A DNA stretch of 19,133 bases, from positions 1-19,133 of the forward strand of contig JBBRSC010000032.1 of the NCBI GenBank assembly GCA_038245795.1, given 5' to 3'. Origin of the DNA: JBBRSC01 sp038245795. GTDB lineage: Bacteria > Actinomycetota > Acidimicrobiia > Acidimicrobiales > Microtrichaceae. A program made the translations under genes and the position numbers. This document shows positions 1 through 6,617 of this stretch, piece by piece. The notes below the pieces were generated by a model. It was not told the origin of the DNA. It saw only the letters and a list, made by a program, of their open reading frames with translations, and made no database searches. How positions within the stretch are numbered: position 1 is the stretch's first letter; the number at the start of each line of letters is the position of its first letter.

Positions 1-1128
1 GCTGGCTCTCGTCGCCGCCGCCATCGAGAGCGCTCCACCGATCAGGAAGGCGGCGATCAGCCCGGAGGTGGCCGCCGAGGCGGCGGCACCGGAACGGGCA
101 CCGAGCGTCGCGCGTTCCGCGGAGATCGCGAACAGGATGAGGGCGCCGCCAACGCACCCCCACGTCGCGATGATCCCCACCTCGGTCGTGGACGCAGCAC
201 CGATTGCCATGAGCACCCCAATGACCACGGCAACCACCACAGCAACGTCGCTCGCGGCGAGTGGTGACCGCTTCGCGACCTTCGTGAACCAGTGCGCCAG
301 GCCGCCGCCGAGCAGGGCACCGAGCGCAGCACAGATAATGACGCCTGCGGCTTCTGCGAGGTCGAACTTCCAGCGTCCGATCAGTCGATCGAGGGCGGTC
401 GGCCCCATGCCGAGGGTGGCGATCCCCACGGCGAGCCCGGCCACCAGGACCGACACCATCGGTGCCGGTTGATCAGCAGCGGGCGGGGCCGGTGTCGAAG
501 ACACTGCCGAGGAGACGTGCACAGCGCTGCGCCCATCGGATGCCCGTGCCGGCGGAACGAGCGACGCTGCCAGAAACAGCACGACCCCGCTGGCGGCGAG
601 GAGGTAGCCCCAGTTCTGACGATCCGCCATGAACTCAGCCGTCATGACCGCTCCGACGCCCGCTGCGGTGCCCAGCCACGGTGCCGCAATGACCCGCCAT
701 CCACCGCCGGGTCCCGTGATGTCCAGCGCGATCCTCCGCGCGAGCACCCAGACGGGCGCCGACAACACCGCGAGGCCGATCACCATGAGTCGTAGCGGTT
801 GGGCCTGGTTCACCGCAGCCGTTGCGCCGAGCAGGCCACCGAGGCCGAGGGCACCGATCTGGAACACGAGCCGGGCCGCTCGGTTCGATCCGATGAACCC
901 GACGAACAACGAAGCGAGTGCCGCGACCCCCAGGAGCGCGGCACCCCAGAGCTCGACGTCAGAGCGTCGGAGGGCGAGATCGATGGCGAGGTCGTCGCGG
1001 CGGAGCATCAACACGACCGGCCATGTCGACGCGCCAGCGCTGACGCCTGCGAGGATCAACAGTGGTCCGAAACCGCGGCCGCCGAGGTAAGGGAACAGGG
1101 CTGCTCGACGCTCGGGCACGGATGTCAC
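1..1128 (-). CDS. MFS-like multi-spanning permease (3' end cut by window edge)
   Basis: An uninterrupted minus-strand reading frame of 376 codons runs from a GTG at 1128 to the window edge without a stop. The GTG overlaps the TGA of the upstream lipoprotein gene as GTGA (1125-1128), so translational coupling is likely. The protein has about eleven hydrophobic segments visible, arranged as six, then a Ser/Ala/Pro-rich hydrophilic linker near residues 205-225, then five more before the cut. That 6+6 layout fits a major facilitator superfamily carrier. No family signature strong enough to name a substrate was seen. It probably works in the cytoplasmic membrane, and its partner gene encodes an extracytoplasmic binding protein. 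A second GTG at 1119 is a possible later start. The family assignment is by topology, so it is less certain than the reading frame. Confidence 0.75.
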   Translation of the reverse strand, partial: MTSVPERRAALFPYLGGRGFGPLLILAGVSAGASTWPVVLMLRRDDLAIDLALRRSDVELWGAALLGVAALASLFVGFIGSNRAARLVFQIGALGLGGLLGATAAVNQAQPLRLMVIGLAVLSAPVWVLARRIALDITGPGGGWRVIAAPWLGTAAGVGAVMTAEFMADRQNWGYLLAASGVVLFLAASLVPPARASDGRSAVHVSSAVSSTPAPPAADQPAPMVSVLVAGLAVGIATLGMGPTALDRLIGRWKFDLAEAAGVIICAALGALLGGGLAHWFTKVAKRSPLAASDVAVVVAVVIGVLMAIGAASTTEVGIIATWGCVGGALILFAISAERATLGARSGAAASAATSGLIAAFLIGGALSMAAATRAS

Positions 1129-2444
1129 TTCGTGAACCTGGTGATGTCGCCGGTGAGCTTCATGCACCGGCAGGACTCGTCGAACTGCATGGTCCGATAC
1201 CCGTTGGCGCCGGCGAAATCGCCGGGTCCGAAGCTCGATGTGTACGTGGCTGCCGAGACATATTCGCTGCCCAACTGCTGGACCCGTTCTGCGAACACCT
1301 CGGCGCTGAAGGGCCCGTTGTACCCCTTGAAGGCCTGATAGAGCAGGTCGACGGCGTCGCAGTACTGAAGCGCTTGTCGGGCATTCAGCCGCGCCGCGAA
1401 CTTCTGACCGGCATCCGCGAGACGGGTCATGCACGATGTTTCGCCGGGACCGGACGGAAAGGGCAATCCGTCTTCGGGAACCGAGTCGAATCCTGCTTGG
1501 ACACTCACGCCGACCGCTCCTGCCATGGCATCGGGATAGTTCGAGATGTTGAACTCAGGGTTGTCCCACGTCGTCATGGCGTACTTGGGGAAGAACTTCT
1601 GTTTCTTGCCGGTCTCCATCATGAACGCCGCGAGACGCTGGCCCCCGACGACCACGAGCCGATCGACCGCCAGCCCCTTGAAACTCAGGATCGCCTGGTC
1701 CTGACCGGATTGCAGGCTCGCCGACGACGAGTTGTCGATCCAGCGGATGTCGGCGGGTTTGACGCCGAGACGCAGCAGTTCGGGGGCCAGCTCACGCTCG
1801 TACAGTCGACGATTCTCAGGGGAATCAATGCCAATGACCCCCGTGACCGCGTCGCTGAAGAACTTGTTCCGACCCAGCCCTTCGATGAGGCCGGTGAGGA
1901 GGGCGCCGTACTCCGGGAAGCTCGGCTGCCAGAGGTAGGGGGCGAGCTTCTCGAAATCCTGTTGGACCAACGGGAAGGTGGTCTGATCGAGCATGAGGGT
2001 CTTGGCTTTGGCGTAACACGGGCGAGCGTTCGATTGAAACTGGCCGACAAGCACCACGGCGAACACTTTTTCGTCCTGGGTGAAGGCCTTGCACAGCTGT
2101 TCTTCTTTGAGCTTGTTGTCACCGAATGCGTCATAGATCTTGATGACGGCTTCCAGGGGACGGCCACCGATGCCGCCCTTGGCATTCACGTCGGCGACCA
2201 GCGCCTGGATCTGGGCGGAGAGATCACCCGAGTCTGCGAAGACTCGACCGAGGGCAGATTCGAGCGAGGTCGTGTCGAGCACGACGAATCCCATACGGAC
2301 GGTCTGCGATCGGGTGGTGGCAGCCTCGGCGGCGGCAGCCTGCTCGCTCGGCTTGATCCCACAGCCCGCGGCGGCGAGCACGACGACAGCTGCGATGGCC
2401 AACGTCAGGAGCCGGGTGCTCCGTCGGCGGGTCGTTACCAGCAT
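1125..2444 (-). CDS. ABC-type substrate-binding lipoprotein (branched-chain amino acid/LivJ-like fold)
   Basis: The 439-residue product starts with a basic n-region, a hydrophobic stretch and a lipobox ending LAAAGC, so Cys28 is the predicted lipidated residue and the mature protein is membrane-anchored outside the cell. The body resembles type 1 periplasmic-binding proteins (Peripla_BP_6): near residues 80-105 it has the family's pattern of a helix, then NAKGGIGGRPLE, then a beta strand. Six or so further cysteines could form disulfides. The ATG at 2444 is fixed by AAGGAG six nt upstream. No ATP-binding or LivHM permease gene is visible. The next gene, overlapping by 4 bp, is an MFS-like carrier instead. 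The ligand cannot be told from sequence. The family call is fairly safe; transport of amino acids is only one possibility. Confidence 0.88.
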   Translation of the reverse strand: MLVTTRRRSTRLLTLAIAAVVVLAAAGCGIKPSEQAAAAEAATTRSQTVRMGFVVLDTTSLESALGRVFADSGDLSAQIQALVADVNAKGGIGGRPLEAVIKIYDAFGDNKLKEEQLCKAFTQDEKVFAVVLVGQFQSNARPCYAKAKTLMLDQTTFPLVQQDFEKLAPYLWQPSFPEYGALLTGLIEGLGRNKFFSDAVTGVIGIDSPENRRLYERELAPELLRLGVKPADIRWIDNSSSASLQSGQDQAILSFKGLAVDRLVVVGGQRLAAFMMETGKKQKFFPKYAMTTWDNPEFNISNYPDAMAGAVGVSVQAGFDSVPEDGLPFPSGPGETSCMTRLADAGQKFAARLNARQALQYCDAVDLLYQAFKGYNGPFSAEVFAERVQQLGSEYVSAATYTSSFGPGDFAGANGYRTMQFDESCRCMKLTGDITRFTK

Positions 2445-2450
2445 GTAGGG

Positions 2451-2473
2451 CTCCTTGTTCCGCTCAACGGAAC
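2451..2473 (-). promoter_or_regulatory. Strong SD preceded by a GTTCCG-N5-CGGAAC inverted repeat
   Basis: On the minus strand AAGGAG (2456-2451) lies six nt before the ATG of the binding-protein gene. Directly upstream is a perfect 6-bp inverted repeat with a 5-nt spacer (2457-2462 and 2468-2473). A TANNNT hexamer, TAACGT, sits at 2480-2475, one nt above the repeat, so the repeat would cover the likely transcription start. That position suits a repressor operator, or a 5' hairpin masking the SD. No convincing -35 was found. The rest of the 85-bp gap shows nothing else clear. Confidence 0.5.
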
Positions 2474-2529
2474 GACGTTACCAAAGAATTTTGACGGCTG
2501 GTATGTCGATTCTGACGCCGAATCAGCTA

Positions 2530-3528
2530 CTACTTCCGTGCCGGATCGACGAACGCGTCGGGATCCTTCATCAAGACATCCAGTTCTGCCCAGGCACCGA
2601 TGTCTCCTCGGAGCGTGGCTCGACAGAACGCCACGAATACCTCCGCGACGCTGTCGCGAACGGCGGCTTCGTCGCGACCCGATTCAGGATCAAGGAACCC
2701 GCGAGCGGTCGTGTCGTCGCGAGGGTGGATCAACGCGGTGTGAACCGCCCCTCGCACGACTGCGAACCGACAGTCGCCTCGGCCACCAGGGACGCCCTCG
2801 TCGAAGGTGCGTCGGACCGGATTGTGCGCAGACCCGGCCGTGACCGCATACCGATCGGCGCTGCGGGCCATCACCCCATCGAGTTCGCCAGCCAGGATCA
2901 TCGTCGCAACATCGCCGCCCAACGGAAGGACCGTCGATGCCTCGTATCCCAACATCGTCGATGCCATGGTGTGGCTGGCGTAGGTCACACACGCCCGGAG
3001 CCCCGGGAACCAACCGGGGTTCGCGTTCTGCAACGCCACTGAGCCACCGCCGGAGTGGCCACACAGCGCCACGCGATCAAGATCCAACAGCCCGGCGAGC
3101 ACGCTGGTGGCGCCGTCGCCCGGATCGTTGTGACGGGCGAGCGCCGCGAGGAGGGGCGCAATGGCGATACCGCTCGGTCGCGTGAGGTAGGCGCCGGGTC
3201 GCACGGCGTCGAGGTCGAGGCCGGGCGTGATGCCGACCGTTCCCGGGAGGGTCTCGCCCACGAGCGCCATCGTGACGAACGCGAACCCTGCGTCGGCGGC
3301 GCGAAGGGCGAGCCAGCGGTACCCCTCGGGGCCGATGTTGATGCCCGGAAGGAACAGGATGACCGGCCAGGGCGCGTCGGTGACGTCGGGTGGGACGGCA
3401 CCCGTCAGTCGTTCGGTGTCATCACCCGAACGGCGGGCGGGATGATAGATCCGGTAATGGACGGTGTTGTAGGGCGCAACGAGGCCCGGCACTGTGCACG
3501 CACCGTGCACAGCGCGCACCATGTTCAC
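2530..3528 (-). CDS. Alpha/beta-hydrolase (chlorophyllase/dienelactone-hydrolase-like)
   Basis: The 332-residue protein has an alpha/beta-hydrolase layout. There is a hydrophobic strand followed by LPG near residues 58-62, a nucleophile elbow GHSGGG with Ser159, a probable acid Asp217 in AGELDG, and a probable catalytic His263 in AVHT. It most resembles the chlorophyllase/PET-hydrolase-like branch that hydrolyses esters; the true substrate is unknown. No signal peptide is seen, so it is probably cytoplasmic. The start is taken as GTG at 3528 because it overlaps the upstream TGA as GTGA, the same arrangement as the permease gene; ATG at 3522 is the alternative. A longer reading frame reaching 3816 has an Arg/Pro-rich N-terminal part and overlaps another gene, so it was not used. 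It ends with TAG at 2530. Confidence 0.85.
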   Translation of the reverse strand: MNMVRAVHGACTVPGLVAPYNTVHYRIYHPARRSGDDTERLTGAVPPDVTDAPWPVILFLPGINIGPEGYRWLALRAADAGFAFVTMALVGETLPGTVGITPGLDLDAVRPGAYLTRPSGIAIAPLLAALARHNDPGDGATSVLAGLLDLDRVALCGHSGGGSVALQNANPGWFPGLRACVTYASHTMASTMLGYEASTVLPLGGDVATMILAGELDGVMARSADRYAVTAGSAHNPVRRTFDEGVPGGRGDCRFAVVRGAVHTALIHPRDDTTARGFLDPESGRDEAAVRDSVAEVFVAFCRATLRGDIGAWAELDVLMKDPDAFVDPARK

Positions 3529-3791
3529 GCCGGGCCCGCCACGTAAGCGTTGGCGACTGCGGTCGCGCTGCGGAGTTCGCGACGGCTCCGTCGGGAGATC
3601 AAGACAGCCGATGCGGCGACCGCTGCTACGGCACCGAGGAGGAGCACCAGTTGGATCACGGTCGACAGATCGCTGAGCCACCCCAACACGGGGCTCAAAA
3701 CCACCTTTTGCAGGCCGGTGATCGCCAAGAGCACACCGATGAGTGCGACGACGAGTTCGGTGGCCGATCGTTTCCTGGTCTGGGCACTCAT
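3525..3791 (-). CDS. Small two-helix membrane protein of unknown function
   Basis: An 88-residue product with two hydrophobic segments, about residues 12-32 and 44-66, separated by a short loop, and a basic stretch (SRRSRREL) after the second. This suggests a helical hairpin in the cytoplasmic membrane with both ends inside. No known family was recognised. Its TGA overlaps the GTG of the alpha/beta-hydrolase gene by 4 bp, so the two are probably coupled. The ATG at 3791 has no SD, but TACGAT lies eight nt upstream, as for a leaderless transcript. It may serve as a membrane partner of the hydrolase, but that is inference from position only. Confidence 0.7.
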   Translation of the reverse strand: MSAQTRKRSATELVVALIGVLLAITGLQKVVLSPVLGWLSDLSTVIQLVLLLGAVAAVAASAVLISRRSRRELRSATAVANAYVAGPA

Positions 3792-3799
3792 ACGGCCGG

Positions 3800-3805
3800 A
3801 TCGTA
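3800..3805 (-). promoter_or_regulatory. Candidate -10 (TACGAT) for a leaderless transcript
   Basis: TACGAT on the minus strand ends eight nt before the ATG at 3791, and there is no SD in between. Transcription would begin within a few nt of the start codon. A -35 match is not convincing. An imperfect stem (3805-3812 with 3824-3831 region) overlaps this stretch and might attenuate read-through from the fucosidase gene, but it lacks a T-run. Confidence 0.45.
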
Positions 3806-3854
3806 GCGGGAAACACGAGTGGGCTTCCGCTGGGATCGTCGCAACGAGTGGAAC

Positions 3855-5162
3855 TCAGGCAGATCCGGCGAAGGTCAGGGTGATCACAGTGGCGTCCGCA
3901 TCGATGTCGGCATCGTCGATCTCGAGGATCACTTCGCCGAGCGGATCACCGCCGAACACCTCGTCGATGGCCGAGATTCGCCGCGTCCAAGACAGCGATG
4001 TTCCCGTTCCCATCACCACTGCTGAGCGGAGTCGGGACGGGTGAACTCCACGTACGACGACATGTCGGTAGGGGCGCATGACGCAGATGAGATGGATGTG
4101 CTCCATCTCATCTGCCCCGTGGGTTCGGGTCGATGGGCCGTGCCATTGCCACGGCGCCAGGCCTGGCGTGGTCGCAACGATCGCCTCGTGATGACGGGAC
4201 ATCCACGAGCCGACCTCGCCGAGGATCCGACGTTGTGCCTCGACGATGTGTCCGTCGGGGCCTGGGCCGATGTTCAGCAGCAGGTTGCCGCCACGGCCGG
4301 CGATCTCACCGAGCAGATGAATCGTTTCGGTCGCGGTCGTATACGCGGTGTCGTGGGGGACCCAGCCCCAGGACTTGTTCATCGTCATGCACGTTTCGAA
4401 GCGGGTGTCCGGCGGCTCGGCGGGCAGCAACTGTTCGGGGGTCTGGAAGTCGGCATGGGCACCCGGGAGGCGATCGTTGATCATGATCCCGGGTTGCAAC
4501 GACCGGATGAGCGCCTCGAGTTCGGTGGCGTGCCATTCATCGGGAGTGCGCTCCCAACCACCATCGAACCAGATCATGTCGATGCGGCCATAGGCGGTGA
4601 GGAGATGCGTGATCCGTTCCTTCAGCTGCGCCACGAAACGCTCCCAGGTCTCGGCATCGGGCCGGGGGTAGGCAATGAAGTTGTAGGGCGCCATCGAGGG
4701 ATCCCATGCCGGGTAGTCCGGATGACTCCAATCTGAGAGCGAGAGGTAGAGCCCGACGCGCAACCCGTGGCGGCTCGCCGATTCGCAGAACTCGGCCACA
4801 AGATCGCGGCCGCCGCTGATCGCGTGACCTGGCACCGCCGATGCGAAGTTGGCGACCCCATCGTGATGCTGGGTGACCATGACGGCGTACCCCATTGAGG
4901 CTTCGGCCGCCGTTCGACACCAGTCGTCGGTCGCGTCGGCTGCGGGTTGATAGTCGTCGACATCGCGATACCAGTCGTCGAAAGCAACCTGTCCTGCCGA
5001 GGGCAGGGACCCAACCCCGCCAACGAGTGGCCACGAGAGTTCCCACCCCTTGGCATTGGCGTGGCCGACGTGCACGAACAGGCCGAAGCGAGCGAGATCG
5101 AACCAGGCGTGGGGGTCGGCCTGGCGGTCAGCGTGGAGTTCCTGTTCGCTCTCGGGTGTCAT
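3855..5162 (-). CDS. GH29 alpha-L-fucosidase family glycoside hydrolase
   Basis: The 435-residue protein shows GH29 hallmarks in order. RFGLFVHVGH near residues 25-34 corresponds to the usual RFG(M/L)F(I/V)HWG, here with Val in place of Trp. QHHDG is at 98-102. IDMIWFDGGW at 194-203 carries the likely nucleophile Asp200. RGGNLLLNIGPGPDG follows later. GH29 enzymes release terminal alpha-L-fucose by a retaining mechanism. There is no signal peptide, so it would act on imported fucosides inside the cell. The start is placed at ATG 5162. The reading frame extends to 5441, but those extra 93 codons lie over the cobO-like gene on the other strand and look non-coding (Ser/Pro-rich, no domain). Downstream on the same strand, 63 bp away, lies the small membrane protein-hydrolase pair. 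No fucose catabolism gene is in view. Confidence 0.9.
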   Translation of the reverse strand: MTPESEQELHADRQADPHAWFDLARFGLFVHVGHANAKGWELSWPLVGGVGSLPSAGQVAFDDWYRDVDDYQPAADATDDWCRTAAEASMGYAVMVTQHHDGVANFASAVPGHAISGGRDLVAEFCESASRHGLRVGLYLSLSDWSHPDYPAWDPSMAPYNFIAYPRPDAETWERFVAQLKERITHLLTAYGRIDMIWFDGGWERTPDEWHATELEALIRSLQPGIMINDRLPGAHADFQTPEQLLPAEPPDTRFETCMTMNKSWGWVPHDTAYTTATETIHLLGEIAGRGGNLLLNIGPGPDGHIVEAQRRILGEVGSWMSRHHEAIVATTPGLAPWQWHGPSTRTHGADEMEHIHLICVMRPYRHVVVRGVHPSRLRSAVVMGTGTSLSWTRRISAIDEVFGGDPLGEVILEIDDADIDADATVITLTFAGSA

Positions 5163-5170
5163 GGCGCGGC

Positions 5171-5176
5171 AGGCTA
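5171..5176 (-). promoter_or_regulatory. Candidate -10 (TAGCCT) for the fucosidase gene
   Basis: TAGCCT on the minus strand ends eight nt before the ATG at 5162, with no SD between, the same geometry as at 3800-3805. It lies inside the first codons of the divergent cobO-like gene if that gene starts at 5161, which favours the later GTG start at 5182 for cobO. No good -35 was seen. Confidence 0.42.
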
Positions 5177-5181
5177 GCGAG

Positions 5182-5748
5182 GTGACCGATGAACCGCTCC
5201 AGGAAGATCCCCGCCCCGACGAGCTCCGTTCGGCGCCGTCGTTGGTGCTCGTGAATACCGGCAACGGCAAAGGAAAGAGCACTGCCGCGTTTGGCGTGAT
5301 GATGCGAAGCCTCGCCCGTGGATGGAAGGTGGCGGTGCTGCAGTTCATCAAATCTGGCGATTGGGCGGTCGGCGAGGAGAAGATCGGGCGCCAGCTCGGA
5401 GCGGACTGGTGGGTGCTGGGCGACGGATTCACCTGGGACACCCAGAATCCGGAACATGATCGAGAGGTGGCTCAGGCAGCATGGGCGCAGGCCAAAGCCA
5501 TCATCGAGGCTGGCGAGCACCAGCTCGTCGTTCTCGACGAGCTGACGTATCTCATGACGTGGGGATGGATCGATTCCGACGACGTGATCGCCACGATTTC
5601 AGGGCGACCGACGCACGTCAACGTGGTCGTGACCGGCCGCGACGCGCCGCAGGCGCTGATCGACATCGCTGACACCGTGACCGAAATGGTGCACGTCAAG
5701 CATGCCTACGACCAGGGCATCCGCGCCAAGCGCGGCATCGACTACTGA
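5182..5748 (+). CDS. cobO: Cob(I)alamin adenosyltransferase, CobO/BtuR type
   Basis: A 188-residue P-loop protein of the CobA/CobO/BtuR family. It transfers the adenosyl group from ATP to the cobalt of cob(I)alamin or a corrinoid precursor, making coenzyme B12. The phosphate-binding loop GNGKGKS is at about residues 27-33. VLDELTYLMTWGW, SGRPTHVNVVVTGRDAP and the C-terminal HAYDQGIRAKRGIDY region all fit the family. The basic N-terminal extension often found in CobO is missing here. The start is chosen as GTG 5182, giving an N-terminus VTDEP. ATG 5161 is possible but would share CATG with the divergent fucosidase start and overlap its promoter. No other cobalamin gene is in the window. It ends four bp from the convergent membrane-protein gene. 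Confidence 0.93.
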   Translation: MTDEPLQEDPRPDELRSAPSLVLVNTGNGKGKSTAAFGVMMRSLARGWKVAVLQFIKSGDWAVGEEKIGRQLGADWWVLGDGFTWDTQNPEHDREVAQAAWAQAKAIIEAGEHQLVVLDELTYLMTWGWIDSDDVIATISGRPTHVNVVVTGRDAPQALIDIADTVTEMVHVKHAYDQGIRAKRGIDY

Positions 5749-5756
5749 CACGTCAG
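5745..5756. other. Short palindrome spanning two convergent stop codons
   Basis: CTGAC-AC-GTCAG contains the cobO TGA (5746-5748) in one arm and the stop of the convergent membrane-protein gene (5755-5753) in the other. Three bp of each arm follow automatically from two facing TGA codons. Only two extra pairs per arm are informative. There is no T-run, so it is weak as a terminator. Confidence 0.3.
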
Positions 5757-6583
5757 GCGCGGCGGGCCAGCATCTTCGTTCCCACCCCACACCCGATCGC
5801 GAGGGCCGCACCGATCACCGCAACGATCAGTAACTGACTGACCAACGGACGAGTCAACAGCACCACCAGGTGCTTGGTCGCTGCGACCTCCAGCGGGTCG
5901 GTCGCCACACCAGGCGTCACGGGAGCCACCACGTACACAACCAGGGCCAGCACCGCCGCCCCGAGTGCCCCCAGTCCACCTGCGACAGCGGTCGCCACCG
6001 CCCGCCGAGGATGAAACAGGATTCCCGCAACGATCAGTCCCAGTCCGACGGCGAGGATCACGCCCACCTGGTTGCGCAGGGAGATGACATCGTCCCACCA
6101 TGGCGGAATCTGGTCCCGCGAGTATGAGGCCACAACGAGATCGCTGCTTCCGTCGGGGCCCAATAGATCAGTGATGGTCGAATCGATCGCCGCCGGCAAC
6201 GACGGATCGAATCGTCCGGCGGCCTCTTTCAACAATTCCTTGTAGCCACTCAGATCGAGCGACACCTCGGTCTGCGTGGGATCGAGCAGGAAGAGATGCG
6301 CCCGTCGGACGGCATCGCGAAAGATCACCCGGAATTGCGGAACTTGGAGCGACGCCTCGATGACCCCGGGCTGCAGTGTCTCGACTGCCCCGGCGAAGAT
6401 GTCGTCGCGGACCGTCTGGACCAATGCTGCACGGACTTGCGGATCGTCCAGGGAACCATCAACGATCGTGACGAATCGGTCGGTGTTCAGCAGCGTCGAA
6501 TCCAGCCACCAGGCAATGCTCGCCAGGCTCAGCGTGGCGAGACCCACGACGATGAGGAAAATCGATACCACCTTGCGTCCCAC
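5753..6583 (-). CDS. Four-helix membrane protein with an extracytoplasmic domain, unknown function
   Basis: A 276-residue product with one hydrophobic segment at the N-terminus (about residues 4-27), a hydrophilic region of roughly 130-140 residues, then three more hydrophobic segments in the C-terminal third (near residues 167-184, 193-219 and 245-267). The central region begins with LNTDRFVTIVDGSLDDPQVRAAL-like sequence, as seen in uncharacterised actinobacterial integral membrane proteins. Residues after it are acidic and probably face outside. The start is uncertain: GTG 6583 lies seven nt after a TAGCGT hexamer and is preferred; GTG 6592 overlaps that hexamer. The reading frame upstream to 6769 covers the divergent dus gene and is rejected. 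No enzyme motif was recognised. Confidence 0.75.
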   Translation of the reverse strand: MGRKVVSIFLIVVGLATLSLASIAWWLDSTLLNTDRFVTIVDGSLDDPQVRAALVQTVRDDIFAGAVETLQPGVIEASLQVPQFRVIFRDAVRRAHLFLLDPTQTEVSLDLSGYKELLKEAAGRFDPSLPAAIDSTITDLLGPDGSSDLVVASYSRDQIPPWWDDVISLRNQVGVILAVGLGLIVAGILFHPRRAVATAVAGGLGALGAAVLALVVYVVAPVTPGVATDPLEVAATKHLVVLLTRPLVSQLLIVAVIGAALAIGCGVGTKMLARRA

Positions 6584-6590
6584 CCGCGGC

Positions 6591-6596
6591 ACGCTA
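6591..6596 (-). promoter_or_regulatory. Candidate -10 (TAGCGT) for the four-helix membrane protein gene
   Basis: TAGCGT on the minus strand lies seven nt before GTG 6583, with no SD. It sits back-to-back with TAGCCT at 6603-6608 on the plus strand, six bp apart, so both genes may fire from one compact divergent promoter. The choice of GTG 6583 was partly guided by this hexamer, so the two are not independent evidence. Confidence 0.4.
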
Positions 6597-6602
6597 CCGG
6601 CA

Positions 6603-6608
6603 TAGCCT
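6603..6608 (+). promoter_or_regulatory. Candidate -10 (TAGCCT) for the dus gene
   Basis: TAGCCT is nine nt before the dus ATG at 6618, and no SD is present. Transcription would start two or three nt before the ATG, giving a nearly leaderless mRNA. Here the start codon is fixed independently by protein similarity, so this is one of the firmer examples. Confidence 0.45.
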
Positions 6609-6617
6609 TGAACAACG

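Noticed and set aside
68..1090. Three overlapping plus-strand reading frames
   Set aside because: They mirror the hydrophobic minus-strand permease frame, are rich in Arg/Pro/Ser and show no domain.
1062..2843. A 593-codon plus-strand frame
   Set aside because: It lies antisense to the binding-protein gene, which has a lipobox, an SD and family motifs. The long open frame reflects GC-rich codon usage.
3529..3816. N-terminal extension of the hydrolase frame
   Set aside because: It is Arg/Pro-rich and overlaps the small membrane-protein gene in another frame; the GTGA overlap gives a better start.
5163..5441. N-terminal extension of the fucosidase frame
   Set aside because: It covers the cobO P-loop region on the other strand and adds no GH29 sequence.
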